Assembly (NCBI GenBank): GCA_016786495.1
Contig: JAEUUJ010000075.1
Coordinates: 61,380-125,379, forward strand
DNA length: 64,000 nucleotides
Direction of reading: 5' to 3'
From: Cyclobacteriaceae bacterium
GTDB taxonomy: Bacteria; Bacteroidota; Bacteroidia; Cytophagales; Cyclobacteriaceae
Below, one piece after another: positions 26,518-34,997 of this stretch. Position numbers and translations under genes: made by a program. The notes below the pieces were generated by a model. It was not told the DNA's origin and searched no databases. It saw only the letters and a program-made list of their open reading frames with translations. Numbering within the stretch: position 1 is the stretch's first letter; each line of letters opens with the position of its first letter.

Positions 26518-26568
26518 CCTTTCAAAAAGGGCTGGATTTTACTAATTTTAAAGATTAAAGTAGGAGGT

Positions 26569-29500
26569 ATGCATCTGAAGAAACTGATTTTGGCCGTTTT
26601 TGCAATTTCTGGCATTACAGCGAGCTCTTACGCCCAGGTTATTCAGTCATCGGGCCTGGGGTCAGGCAATTGGAATGATCCGTTGTCATGGCTACCGAAT
26701 ACTGTGCCAACCAACTCAAATTCGTCCTCGATCGTCATTTTACCAGGGCACACAATCAACGTGAATGCCAATTTCACGGTCGATCAGTTGATCATTAATG
26801 GTACGCTTAACGTAAATGCCGGAACGGTTTTTACAATTGCCAATGGTTCCGGAGTGGACATTACACTAACGACAGGAACGCTAACTGTTGCAGGAACGCT
26901 TGTGGGAAATGACGGGTATACATCGCTTGGCTTTACAGCACTCAACACGTCTTTTTCTTCCGGCTCAACCTATAGACATCTTTACGGGGCTACGGAAGGT
27001 TCTGTGCCGGTTGCTTCCTGGAATGCGAACTCCACACTTGAGATTGCTGGGTTTACGTCAACCGTTAACGCAACAAATGCTGGTAACTGGTCGCAAAATT
27101 TTGGAAACGTAATCTACAATTGCCCTCAAGGACCTAATACGGTAGTAAGCTTTGAAGGTTTACTGACTTCGGTACAAGGCAATTTCACCGCCCTCAGCAC
27201 GGGGACCAATACAAACAACCGGATGAATCTTTCTTCATCGCAGAACGCTACGGTAACGATCGGTGGAAACTTTTTGATTTCGGGCACTGCACGCGTCTAC
27301 CTGTCAATATCAGCGACCAATTTTGTGTTCAATGTGGGCGGCAACTTCACGGTTTCGTCCGCCTACACGCCAGCTTGTTACCTCACCCTGACCGGAACAA
27401 CCACGGCCGATGTGACCGGAGGTTTTACTGTAGCCGCTGGTAACACGCTGGGGTTCACAAATTCAAGTACCGCGGTTGCTGACGTAAACTTGACTGGAGA
27501 TTTTACGTTGGCAGGGACCGCCAGCATTAAGTCTGGTTCGCACGGCTTTATCAACTTCACTGGAGCAACCACAAAAAACTATGTCAATACGGGAGCGATC
27601 TCAGGTCCTTTGGGTATGAACATTCTGGCGAATGCTACCGTAAATTTTGGGACTAATATTTTTTCAGGAACCGGCAACTTCATTGTTTCCGGAACGATAC
27701 AATTAGGGGCACTGGATCCCGCAGGCGCATATCAGAGTGGTGCCGCGGGTGGAAATATCCGGAACACAGGAAGCAGAACTTTCAATTCCGGCAGTGTCTT
27801 AGCGTATAATGGGGTCGGAGCTCAAACAATCGGTCTTCATCCTTCAGTTGCAGGACTTACGATTGCCAATGCATCCGGTGTAAGTCTGACGGGTAGTCTC
27901 ACAATCTCCGGTGACATGACTTTTCAGTCAGGTACATTAGTATTGGGTGCATTTTCCCTTACGCTATCCGGCAATGTGAATACAGTTTCGGGAAATGTTC
28001 AGTCAACCGCTGCATCAGGCTTATTGATTACAGGAGCAGGAACTTTTAATTCGATAGCATTCTCATCATCCCCGGCAACGATCGGTACATTAAACCTGAA
28101 TCGTTCAGGAATTGTGGTAGCATTATCGACAGACCTCACCGTGGCCACGGCATTGACCCTTTCATCTAATAGCGTATTAAATATCTCCGGACGTTCACTT
28201 ACGATCTCTGGAAGTTATTCGGCCAGTTCGGCAGCGCGAATCGCCAGCAGCGCAACATCCAACCTGGCGGTGAATGGAGTTGGAGCTATCGCTGTTTTTA
28301 GATTCCGGACAGGTAACAGTAATTTGAATAACTGGACGATTGACAAGCCTTCATCTACCGTTACGCTTGGCACCTCATTGAATCTCTTCGGTACACTTAC
28401 TATTCAATCCACGGGAACAACCTTCGCAGCCGGGTCTGGTCTTTCCTTGCAGTCCTCAAATGATAACCCTTCGGTGGATGCCACCATCGCAACGATTCCT
28501 ACTGGCTCCGCAGTGACAGGCTCGATCACTGTCAATCGGTACATGAGTGCTGAAGGGGATTTGAACAGGTATATTTCATCTCCGATTTCAAATGCATCGG
28601 TTGCATCGCTACAGGACGACTTTCCGGTAACCGGAACGGCCGGTAGCTTTGTAGGTCAAAGTAATCCGTGTACCGGTTGTAGCGCAGCTTTTTCATTAAA
28701 GTACTATGACGAAGCAGCGACAGGAGTTTGGACAAATACTTATCGCAGATATCCGCTTTCAACAAATACCGAAACATTACAAGTGGGGCGCGGATACGTC
28801 GCATATATGTGGAATGGGGAGAATCAGATAACCTGGGATGTGACTGGCCCAATCAATCAAGGAACGATTGCGCTTCCGGTGACGCGTACGCTTTCTTCTC
28901 CGGCTCTACCGAATGACGATGGTTGGAATCTGGTTGGTAACCCATATCCTTCCACCATCCGCTGGGACGATGCCGTAGGCTGGACCATGAGCAATATCGC
29001 ACCGATCGTATATGTGCCTGATAACGGAGCGGGCGGTGTATTTCGATCATGGAATCCGGTCGATAATACGGGTGATCTCACCGGGGGGTTGATTGCCACA
29101 GGGCAAGCTTTCTGGGTATTTGCCTCCGGAGCATCTCCTTCCTTGAGCATCCATGAAACCGCGAAGGTGGCTTCGGGATCTGGCGCATTTTATCGCGAGC
29201 GATCTGCATCCGAACATCTCGTTGTGTCATTGGAAAAACAGGGTTTGAACGTGAAGGATAACTCGTTTCTTCTGTTAAATTCGGATGCGACAGATGGGTT
29301 TGATCAACTCTATGAAGTTCCCAAACTCCAGAACGAGAGCTTTGATGTTGGCTTAAAGGATGTAAGTAGTAACCGGCTCGGGCGACTTGCGATGCGGGAA
29401 ATGAGTTCTGATGCGGTTATACCGCTATCGGTAAGGGTTTCTGAGGCGGGTGACTACACTCTTTCCTTTACCCCAAAAAACAACTTCAGGTACTCAGAAT

Positions 29501-29871
29501 CGCTGAAATTGCTTGATAAGTTGACAGGTGCCGTCACCTCAATGACTGAGACCTATTCATTTAAAACAGGCGCTGAAGGCAAGATTGACAACCGGTTTGT
29601 GTTGACATTTAATTCAGAACGAGCGTCTCTTGAAAATACTGTCTCTGTATATCCGAATCCAGCGATCGACCGGATCGAGGTAACCACCCAGGAGCCAGCT
29701 CACGTTGTATTGATGAGTGCGGTTGGGCAAATGTTGGAAGATTCTCATACCCGTGAAACCGAAGGGGTAAATCGCTATACATTTGAAATGCAGCGGTTTA
29801 ATAAAGGTATTTACTATATTCAAGTTCGTGTAGGTGCGCAATCAGTCACCCGCAAGATTATTAAGCAATAA
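26569..29871 (+). CDS. Large T9SS-secreted surface protein with beta-rich repeats
   Basis: A 1100-residue secreted protein. Residues 1-22 are a signal peptide ending SSYAQ. The next 670 or so residues are rich in Gly, Thr, Ser and Asn with repeated patterns such as LTISG and GNFTV, as in beta-helix adhesins. A region at about 690-870 with NLVGNPYPS and GQAFWV is common in T9SS cargo. The C-terminus (VSVYPNPA, ending KGIYYIQVRVGAQSVTRKII) is a type A T9SS sorting domain. It is therefore exported across the outer membrane and probably anchored or released at the cell surface. It lies between the aminotransferase gene and the mini-protein gene of the XrtF system. Confidence 0.85.
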   Translation: MHLKKLILAVFAISGITASSYAQVIQSSGLGSGNWNDPLSWLPNTVPTNSNSSSIVILPGHTINVNANFTVDQLIINGTLNVNAGTVFTIANGSGVDITLTTGTLTVAGTLVGNDGYTSLGFTALNTSFSSGSTYRHLYGATEGSVPVASWNANSTLEIAGFTSTVNATNAGNWSQNFGNVIYNCPQGPNTVVSFEGLLTSVQGNFTALSTGTNTNNRMNLSSSQNATVTIGGNFLISGTARVYLSISATNFVFNVGGNFTVSSAYTPACYLTLTGTTTADVTGGFTVAAGNTLGFTNSSTAVADVNLTGDFTLAGTASIKSGSHGFINFTGATTKNYVNTGAISGPLGMNILANATVNFGTNIFSGTGNFIVSGTIQLGALDPAGAYQSGAAGGNIRNTGSRTFNSGSVLAYNGVGAQTIGLHPSVAGLTIANASGVSLTGSLTISGDMTFQSGTLVLGAFSLTLSGNVNTVSGNVQSTAASGLLITGAGTFNSIAFSSSPATIGTLNLNRSGIVVALSTDLTVATALTLSSNSVLNISGRSLTISGSYSASSAARIASSATSNLAVNGVGAIAVFRFRTGNSNLNNWTIDKPSSTVTLGTSLNLFGTLTIQSTGTTFAAGSGLSLQSSNDNPSVDATIATIPTGSAVTGSITVNRYMSAEGDLNRYISSPISNASVASLQDDFPVTGTAGSFVGQSNPCTGCSAAFSLKYYDEAATGVWTNTYRRYPLSTNTETLQVGRGYVAYMWNGENQITWDVTGPINQGTIALPVTRTLSSPALPNDDGWNLVGNPYPSTIRWDDAVGWTMSNIAPIVYVPDNGAGGVFRSWNPVDNTGDLTGGLIATGQAFWVFASGASPSLSIHETAKVASGSGAFYRERSASEHLVVSLEKQGLNVKDNSFLLLNSDATDGFDQLYEVPKLQNESFDVGLKDVSSNRLGRLAMREMSSDAVIPLSVRVSEAGDYTLSFTPKNNFRYSESLKLLDKLTGAVTSMTETYSFKTGAEGKIDNRFVLTFNSERASLENTVSVYPNPAIDRIEVTTQEPAHVVLMSAVGQMLEDSHTRETEGVNRYTFEMQRFNKGIYYIQVRVGAQSVTRKIIKQ

Positions 29872-29882
29872 AACATTTTGCG

Positions 29883-30065
29883 ATGAAGCGCTTATTATTT
29901 GGTTCGTTATTCTTCCTGATCTTGTGCAGTGCTGTTGCACAGCCTGGCCAAGGACCTCCACCAGACCCGGGCACTCCTGTCCCAATTACAGGTCTTGAAA
30001 TCCTTGTTGCACTTGGCGCAGGACTCGGCATTTATAAAATCAGATCGGCAAAAAATAAACCGTAA
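29883..30065 (+). CDS. PID-CTERM-like small exported protein, candidate XrtF substrate
   Basis: A 60-residue protein. Residues 1-19 are a signal peptide (hydrophobic core LLFGSLFFLILC, end AVA). The short mature part QPGQGPPPDPGTPVP is proline-rich. It is followed by PITG at 34-37, a hydrophobic helix at about 38-51 and a basic end RSAKNK. This order of motif, membrane helix and basic cluster is that of exosortase sorting signals, and the GP-rich run plus PI-x-G matches the PID-CTERM proteins I know from Bacteroidota with XrtF. The D of PID is a T here. It lies 11 bp after the T9SS gene and two bases before the dehydratase gene. Confidence 0.72.
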   Translation: MKRLLFGSLFFLILCSAVAQPGQGPPPDPGTPVPITGLEILVALGAGLGIYKIRSAKNKP

Positions 30066-30067
30066 CG

Positions 30068-31978
30068 TTGAGATATTTTTCTTATCTGATTCGAAGACTC
30101 ACCATTCTTCCAAGGTGGATTATTATTGTTATTGACGCGTCAGTCCTTTTCTTCTCTGCAATCACTGGTTACCTGCTTAGGTTCAACTTTGATCTTACTG
30201 AGATTCGTCATTTCAATCCAATACTGGGAGTCCTGATCATTACATTTTCTGGTATTGTTTCTTCGCTGATAACACGCAGCTATGCTGGTATTGTCCGGTA
30301 CACAAGCGTGGATGATGCGATTAATATTCTCTATACTTCATTTATCAACCTGGGTGGAATCTGCTTTATTAATCTTGTGTACTACTACAATAACGGTAGA
30401 AATCTGATTCCGTTTTCAGTTGTGGTGATCTCATTTTTTGTTTCATTTCTTTTTCTCCTTTACTATCGGCTTGTTGTCAAGAATATCTACGCCTACTACA
30501 AGGGCGAGACAGGCGACAAGATGAGTGTACTGATTTATGGAGCCGGGCAGTCTGGGGTAATCGCCAAACAGGTGATTGACGCGGACCCGAGAAGCAACTA
30601 TCGTGTAGTCGGCTTCATAGAGGATGATCATCGAAAAATCGGAAACGAGATAAATGGTTGTAAGATTTTTGACTCCAGGGATTTTGACACAGTAGTAAAG
30701 AACTTTTCTGTTAAGGAGCTTATCATATCAATTCGAGAACTTCCCCTTCCTCGGAAGAATGATATAGTTGAGCGCTCTCTGGCAAATCAGGTTAAGGTCC
30801 GGGTGGTTCCGGCATTTGAGAAATGGGTGAAGGGTGAATTTAAGCTCACTCAAATCAAAGAGGTTAATATCGAAGATTTGCTTGGCCGCGAAGCCATTAA
30901 AATGGATGATGAGCAGGTGATGCATGAACTCCATCAGAAGGTTATCTGTATCACAGGGGCCGCCGGGTCGATTGGAAGTGAGCTGGCCAGACAGGTAATT
31001 CTGTACGAACCCTCCGTTGTTGTGTTGGTTGATCAAGCGGAAACTCCGCTCTATGAAATCGAGCGTGAACTGAAACAAAAGGGTGGCGCAGTACCGATTA
31101 GGATTTTTGTGGCAGATATTTGCAACAGAGACCGGATGGGTTACATCTTTAAAGCCTTCCGACCGGATCTCATTCTGCACGCTGCTGCCTATAAGCATGT
31201 TCCTATGATGGAGAGTAATCCCTCGGAGGCCGCTTTGTGCAACATATTGGGTACCAAAGTCTTAGCCGACCTCGCGGTCGAGAATAAGGTGGGTCGTTTT
31301 GTGATGATTTCAACTGACAAGGCAGTCAATCCCACCAGCGTAATGGGCTGCTCCAAACGTATCGCTGAAATTTATGTTCAGTCGTTGAACAATCATCTCC
31401 AAAACGGTGGGAATAGTCATACATTATTTGTCACCACTCGATTCGGAAATGTATTAGGTTCTAACGGTTCTGTTATACCTTTGTTTAGAAAACAAATTGC
31501 GGAGGGGGGGCCGGTAACCGTTACTCATCCTGAGATCACCCGTTATTTCATGACAATTCCTGAAGCTTGTCGGTTAGTGTTAGAGGCAGGGGCAATGGGC
31601 CGTGGAGGCGAGATTTATATTTTTGACATGGGCAAGCCGATCCGAATACATGATCTGGCTAAGAAAATGATTCAACTTTCCGGGTTAACAATTGGAAAGG
31701 ATATTGATATTGTGTTTACGGGCTTGCGGGATGGAGAGAAGTTGTATGAGGAACTCCTAAATGATCATGAAAATACGCTCCCTACCCATCACGAAAAAAT
31801 TCTGAAAGCGAAAGTATCTGAGCATCCCTATCACGAAACCGATAATTTCCTGGCGCTATTAGCCGATTTAATCCACGACAAGAATGAATTAAAAATGGTT
31901 GCGCTGATGAAGGAGATCGTTCCGGAATTTAAGAGCAACTACTCAAGGTTTGAAATACTTGATGACGCTGGCGCCTAA
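30068..31978 (+). CDS. Membrane UDP-GlcNAc 4,6-dehydratase (PglF/WbpM/CapD-like)
   Basis: A 636-residue protein with four N-terminal membrane helices (about 15-130), a first Rossmann domain (VLIYGAGQSGVIA) and a catalytic extended-SDR domain starting GAAGSIGSEL at about 297. The segment S415-T-D-K418 (STDKAVNPTSVMGCSKR) is the WbpM/PglF active-site signature. It makes UDP-2-acetamido-4-keto-6-deoxy sugar, the substrate of the PglE-like aminotransferase. The start is TTG at 30068. It ends the glycan locus and its stop is two bases from the convergent gene. Confidence 0.92.
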   Translation: MRYFSYLIRRLTILPRWIIIVIDASVLFFSAITGYLLRFNFDLTEIRHFNPILGVLIITFSGIVSSLITRSYAGIVRYTSVDDAINILYTSFINLGGICFINLVYYYNNGRNLIPFSVVVISFFVSFLFLLYYRLVVKNIYAYYKGETGDKMSVLIYGAGQSGVIAKQVIDADPRSNYRVVGFIEDDHRKIGNEINGCKIFDSRDFDTVVKNFSVKELIISIRELPLPRKNDIVERSLANQVKVRVVPAFEKWVKGEFKLTQIKEVNIEDLLGREAIKMDDEQVMHELHQKVICITGAAGSIGSELARQVILYEPSVVVLVDQAETPLYEIERELKQKGGAVPIRIFVADICNRDRMGYIFKAFRPDLILHAAAYKHVPMMESNPSEAALCNILGTKVLADLAVENKVGRFVMISTDKAVNPTSVMGCSKRIAEIYVQSLNNHLQNGGNSHTLFVTTRFGNVLGSNGSVIPLFRKQIAEGGPVTVTHPEITRYFMTIPEACRLVLEAGAMGRGGEIYIFDMGKPIRIHDLAKKMIQLSGLTIGKDIDIVFTGLRDGEKLYEELLNDHENTLPTHHEKILKAKVSEHPYHETDNFLALLADLIHDKNELKMVALMKEIVPEFKSNYSRFEILDDAGA

Positions 31979-31987
31979 CGTCAGCGT
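31965..31987. terminator. Possible hairpin between convergent genes
   Basis: ACGCTG at 31965-31970 pairs with CAGCGT at 31982-31987 around an 11-base loop, overlapping the ends of both convergent genes. There is no long T-run, so its use as a terminator is only a suggestion. Confidence 0.25.
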
Positions 31988-32844
31988 TTGTATTGCTTGC
32001 GTTTCTGATTGTATAATTTGCGCTGAGAGCTTCCGAAATCGACTGGCAGGTAATACTGAACCTTTACATTCAACAAGATATAGCCGTCATTAGTTTCTGG
32101 GTTTCCTCTTCTTCCAAGTCCGGGTACGATGGGATAATCCGGATCGCGTTCGCGTCTTCTGTCTGAAAGGGCTCTCGAAAGATCACTCTTTAACGAAGCC
32201 GGATCAGGATAGCGTGTAATGCTGACGTCATCCAGATAATCTGAGAAGGTGAGCCGGTATCCACCCTCCACAATAATGTTGAAGAACGGGCCGTACTTTA
32301 TCTTAACCCCAAGTCCAAAAGGGATTACCGGAATAACCCTGCTGTATTTCGTGCCTTCCGTTTCCAGTGGCGCAAGGGCAACCACATCACCCTGGTAGCG
32401 TGTTTTAGGGTTGAAATACAATAGGCCGATCCCTGCAAAGCCGTAGAGGTTTAAAATCGGCCGCTGGTAAAAACGTACTCCATTTGGCAGCAGGTAAACT
32501 GCACCGGTAGCAGAGAGTTCAAAATTGTTCGAGAAGAAATTAAGGTTTCGTTCAACGCGGTCGCTGTTGGCTTTCGCATCGTCTCCCGCGATCATAAACC
32601 AAGTCAGCTCGGTACGGGCGCTGATGCGGTTAAAGAAGTAGTATTCAGCCCCCAGTACCAGGTTGGGCCGTATTTTTCCAAGCGACCCCGGGTTCACCAA
32701 TTCTCCGAAGTAATTGGCAGAGCCTGAACCAACAGTTACCATCAGGCTTCGTTCTCTGCGAATAGCATAAAAACTCTGCCCAAAGCTCAGCTCAGTGACT
32801 AAAACCAAAAAGAGGACTGCAATGGGTAAAAACCTCATCTTCAC
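31981..32844 (-). CDS. DUF6089-family outer-membrane beta-barrel protein
   Basis: A 287-residue secreted protein with a signal peptide (MKMRFLPIAVLFLVLVTELSFGQ). The rest alternates hydrophobic and polar residues, with RSLMVTVGSGSANYFGEL, NRISARTELTWFMIAGDDAKAN and LNLYGFAGIGLLYFNPKTRY, the pattern of DUF6089 beta-barrels in Cytophagales and Bacteroidetes. The C-terminus is basic (KQYKR) instead of the usual aromatic residue. It is convergent with the glycan locus and not clearly part of it. Function is unknown; an outer-membrane structural role is probable. Confidence 0.75.
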   Translation of the reverse strand: MKMRFLPIAVLFLVLVTELSFGQSFYAIRRERSLMVTVGSGSANYFGELVNPGSLGKIRPNLVLGAEYYFFNRISARTELTWFMIAGDDAKANSDRVERNLNFFSNNFELSATGAVYLLPNGVRFYQRPILNLYGFAGIGLLYFNPKTRYQGDVVALAPLETEGTKYSRVIPVIPFGLGVKIKYGPFFNIIVEGGYRLTFSDYLDDVSITRYPDPASLKSDLSRALSDRRRERDPDYPIVPGLGRRGNPETNDGYILLNVKVQYYLPVDFGSSQRKLYNQKRKQYKR

Positions 32845-32898
32845 GTGTAATAAGCAGACAATTTAGGAAATATTAGCCTGATTAAAAACCGTAGTTTT

Positions 32899-34110
32899 TC
32901 AGGCTAAAACTTCTTTTACCTTTTGGGCCGCGTCTTTCAAAACAATGGCCGAAAACACCTTTAAACCCGATTGTTCGATGATTTTAGCGCCTTCTTCGGC
33001 ATTCGTGCCCTGAAGACGAACGATGATCGGTACCCGGATATCTCCAATCTTTTTATAGGCCTCCACAACCCCGTTTGCCACCCGGTCGCACCGCACGATA
33101 CCCCCGAAAATATTGATCAGGATGGCTTTTACGTTGGGGTCTTTCAGGATAATCCGGAAGCCTGCTTCTACCGTTTCCGCGTTCGCGCCACCACCCACGT
33201 CCAGGAAGTTTGCGGGTTCACCGCCGGAAAGCTTAATAATATCCATGGTGGCCATCGCCAGACCGGCACCGTTCACCATGCAGCCTACGTTTCCGTCAAG
33301 CTTCACATAGTTAAGTCCGGCTTTTCCGGCTTCCACTTCCAACGGATCTTCTTCGGTGATGTCGCGAAGTTCTGCCAGATCTTTGTGGCGGTACAATGCA
33401 TTATCGTCAAGGTTAACTTTTGAATCGACTGCGAGAATCTTGTTGTCGGATGTCTTCAGCAGCGGGTTAATTTCGAACATAGACGCATCAAGGCCGAGGT
33501 AGGCATTATAGAGCGAGTGAATAAACTTCACGCCTTCTTTAAACGCGTTACCTTCCCAACCCAGGGCAAACGCCACTTTCCGGGCCTGGAATGGCTGCAA
33601 GCCAACCATCGGGTCAACCCACTCTTTAATGATCTTTTCAGGGTGATTTTCAGCTACTTCCTCGATGTTCATACCACCTTCTGTGGAGGCCATGATCACC
33701 GGACAGCCCTTCGAGCGATCCAGCAGGATGCTCATGTAATATTCTTTCGGTTCCGATTCGCCCGGATAGTAAACGTCTTCGGCAATCAAAACTTTGTTAA
33801 CCTTTTTTCCTTCTGGTCCGGTTTGAAGTGTCACCAGCGTTCCACCCAAAATGCCCTTTACTTTTTCAGGTACTTCGGCCAGGCTTTTTGCCAATACCAC
33901 ACCTTTCGATCCGGTTTCCTTTACGGTACCTTTTCCACGGCCACCGGCATGGATCTGCGATTTTACCACGAACCATTTTGTTCCGGTTTCTGCCTGCAGT
34001 TCTTTGGCTGCATTAATCGCGCTGTCGAGCGTGTCGGCAACAATACCGCGCTGAATGGCTACACCGTACTTTTTAAGAATTTCTTTACCCTGGTATTCGT
34101 GGATGTTCAT
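32899..34110 (-). CDS. sucC: Succinyl-CoA synthetase (ADP-forming) subunit beta
   Basis: A 403-residue Suc[18 protein letters not shown] is the family start; [12 protein letters not shown] holds the nucleotide-binding glycine-rich stretch of the ATP-grasp domain, and [13 protein letters not shown] with [11 protein letters not shown] forms the C-terminal ligase domain. It catalyses the substrate-level phosphorylation step of the TCA cycle with SucD, which is not adjacent here. The length is slightly above the usual 385-398. A TATATTTG element is on this strand at 34198-34205, leaving a leader of about 80 bases. Confidence 0.96.
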   Translation of the reverse strand: MNIHEYQGKEILKKYGVAIQRGIVADTLDSAINAAKELQAETGTKWFVVKSQIHAGGRGKGTVKETGSKGVVLAKSLAEVPEKVKGILGGTLVTLQTGPEGKKVNKVLIAEDVYYPGESEPKEYYMSILLDRSKGCPVIMASTEGGMNIEEVAENHPEKIIKEWVDPMVGLQPFQARKVAFALGWEGNAFKEGVKFIHSLYNAYLGLDASMFEINPLLKTSDNKILAVDSKVNLDDNALYRHKDLAELRDITEEDPLEVEAGKAGLNYVKLDGNVGCMVNGAGLAMATMDIIKLSGGEPANFLDVGGGANAETVEAGFRIILKDPNVKAILINIFGGIVRCDRVANGVVEAYKKIGDIRVPIIVRLQGTNAEEGAKIIEQSGLKVFSAIVLKDAAQKVKEVLA

Positions 34111-34197
34111 GGAGGTTGTATTTTGTTGTGAAACTACCGTATTTAAACCTTTATTTCATGTGATAATCGCTATTTTTTGATGCTCACATGGAACCTC

Positions 34198-34205
34198 CAA
34201 ATATA
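34198..34205 (-). promoter_or_regulatory. Putative -7 promoter element for sucC (TATATTTG)
   Basis: On the minus strand the sequence reads TATATTTG, a full match to TAnnTTTG, about 88 bases upstream of the sucC ATG. No -33 TTTG was found at 17-23 bases. Confidence 0.4.
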
Positions 34206-34265
34206 AATTATTGGATTGAAAAGTCAGTTTAGTCGATTTCAAATTACACGACCGTGAACGAAACA

Positions 34266-34916
34266 ATGGTAAAAGCCTCCGGTATCCGAAAATCATACGG
34301 TTCGCTTAACGTGCTGAAAGGCATTGAGATGGAGGTAAAAAAGGGCGAGGTAATTTCCATTGTCGGGGCTTCCGGTGCGGGCAAAAGTACGTTGCTCCAT
34401 ATTTTGGGTACGCTCGATACCCCCGATACCGGCACATTGTCGATCGGGCACGAAACAATCTCATCGAAATCAGCCAAAGCGCTGGCTTCGTTTCGAAATC
34501 ATTCAATCGGATTTGTTTTTCAATTTCATAACCTGCTGCCGGAATTCACGGCACTGGAGAATGTGATGATACCCGGATTGATTGCCCGCAAGAACGAGGC
34601 CGATGTGCGGAAAAAAGCAGTTTCTGTCATGGAATTGCTTGGTATTGCGCACCGGCTCGATCATAAACCTTCTGAATTGTCGGGTGGGGAACAGCAGCGA
34701 ACGGCAGTTGCGCGGGCGTTGATCAACGATCCGGCACTGGTGCTGGCCGATGAACCGAGCGGAAACCTGGATTCCAAAAATGCTCAGGAATTGCATCAGC
34801 TTTTTTTTGATCTGCGGAAGCAATTAAATCAGACGTTCATTATTGTAACGCACAACCAGCAGTTTGCCGGTTTGGCCGACCGTAAACTTGAGATCAAAGA
34901 CGGGGTGATTATCTAA
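34266..34916 (+). CDS. lolD: ABC transporter ATP-binding protein (LolD-like)
   Basis: A 216-residue ATPase. Walker A GASGAGKST is at about 34-42, the signature LSGGEQQRTAVARAL in the middle, and Walker B VLADEPSGNLD after it. The start VKASGIRKSYGSLNVLKGI and the VFQFHNLLPEF Q-loop region match LolD/MacB-type ATPases. LolD drives release of lipoproteins from the inner membrane with LolC/E, which are not adjacent here, as is common in Bacteroidota. The ATG at 34266 is chosen because it fits the family; a GTG four codons upstream is possible. Confidence 0.85.
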   Translation: MVKASGIRKSYGSLNVLKGIEMEVKKGEVISIVGASGAGKSTLLHILGTLDTPDTGTLSIGHETISSKSAKALASFRNHSIGFVFQFHNLLPEFTALENVMIPGLIARKNEADVRKKAVSVMELLGIAHRLDHKPSELSGGEQQRTAVARALINDPALVLADEPSGNLDSKNAQELHQLFFDLRKQLNQTFIIVTHNQQFAGLADRKLEIKDGVII

Positions 34917-34997
34917 CCAGGAACGTAAAGGCATTCCTGCCGGCATGCCTGTTCAACGTGGCCAGTGAGCGAATGTTCAAAATGGTTTTAACGCGAG

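Noticed and set aside
26562-26567. AGGAGG directly before the T9SS gene, looking like a strong Shine-Dalgarno site.
   Set aside because: Only one base separates it from the ATG, too short for the usual spacing, and Bacteroidota seldom rely on such sites.
33517-34131. A 204-codon plus-strand frame opposite sucC.
   Set aside because: It lies wholly against a certain sucC gene and its product is rich in Phe and His without any recognisable motif.
34929-34950. Short inverted repeat AGGCAT/ATGCCT after the LolD-like gene.
   Set aside because: Only six base pairs with a ten-base loop and no T-run, so it is not supported as a terminator.
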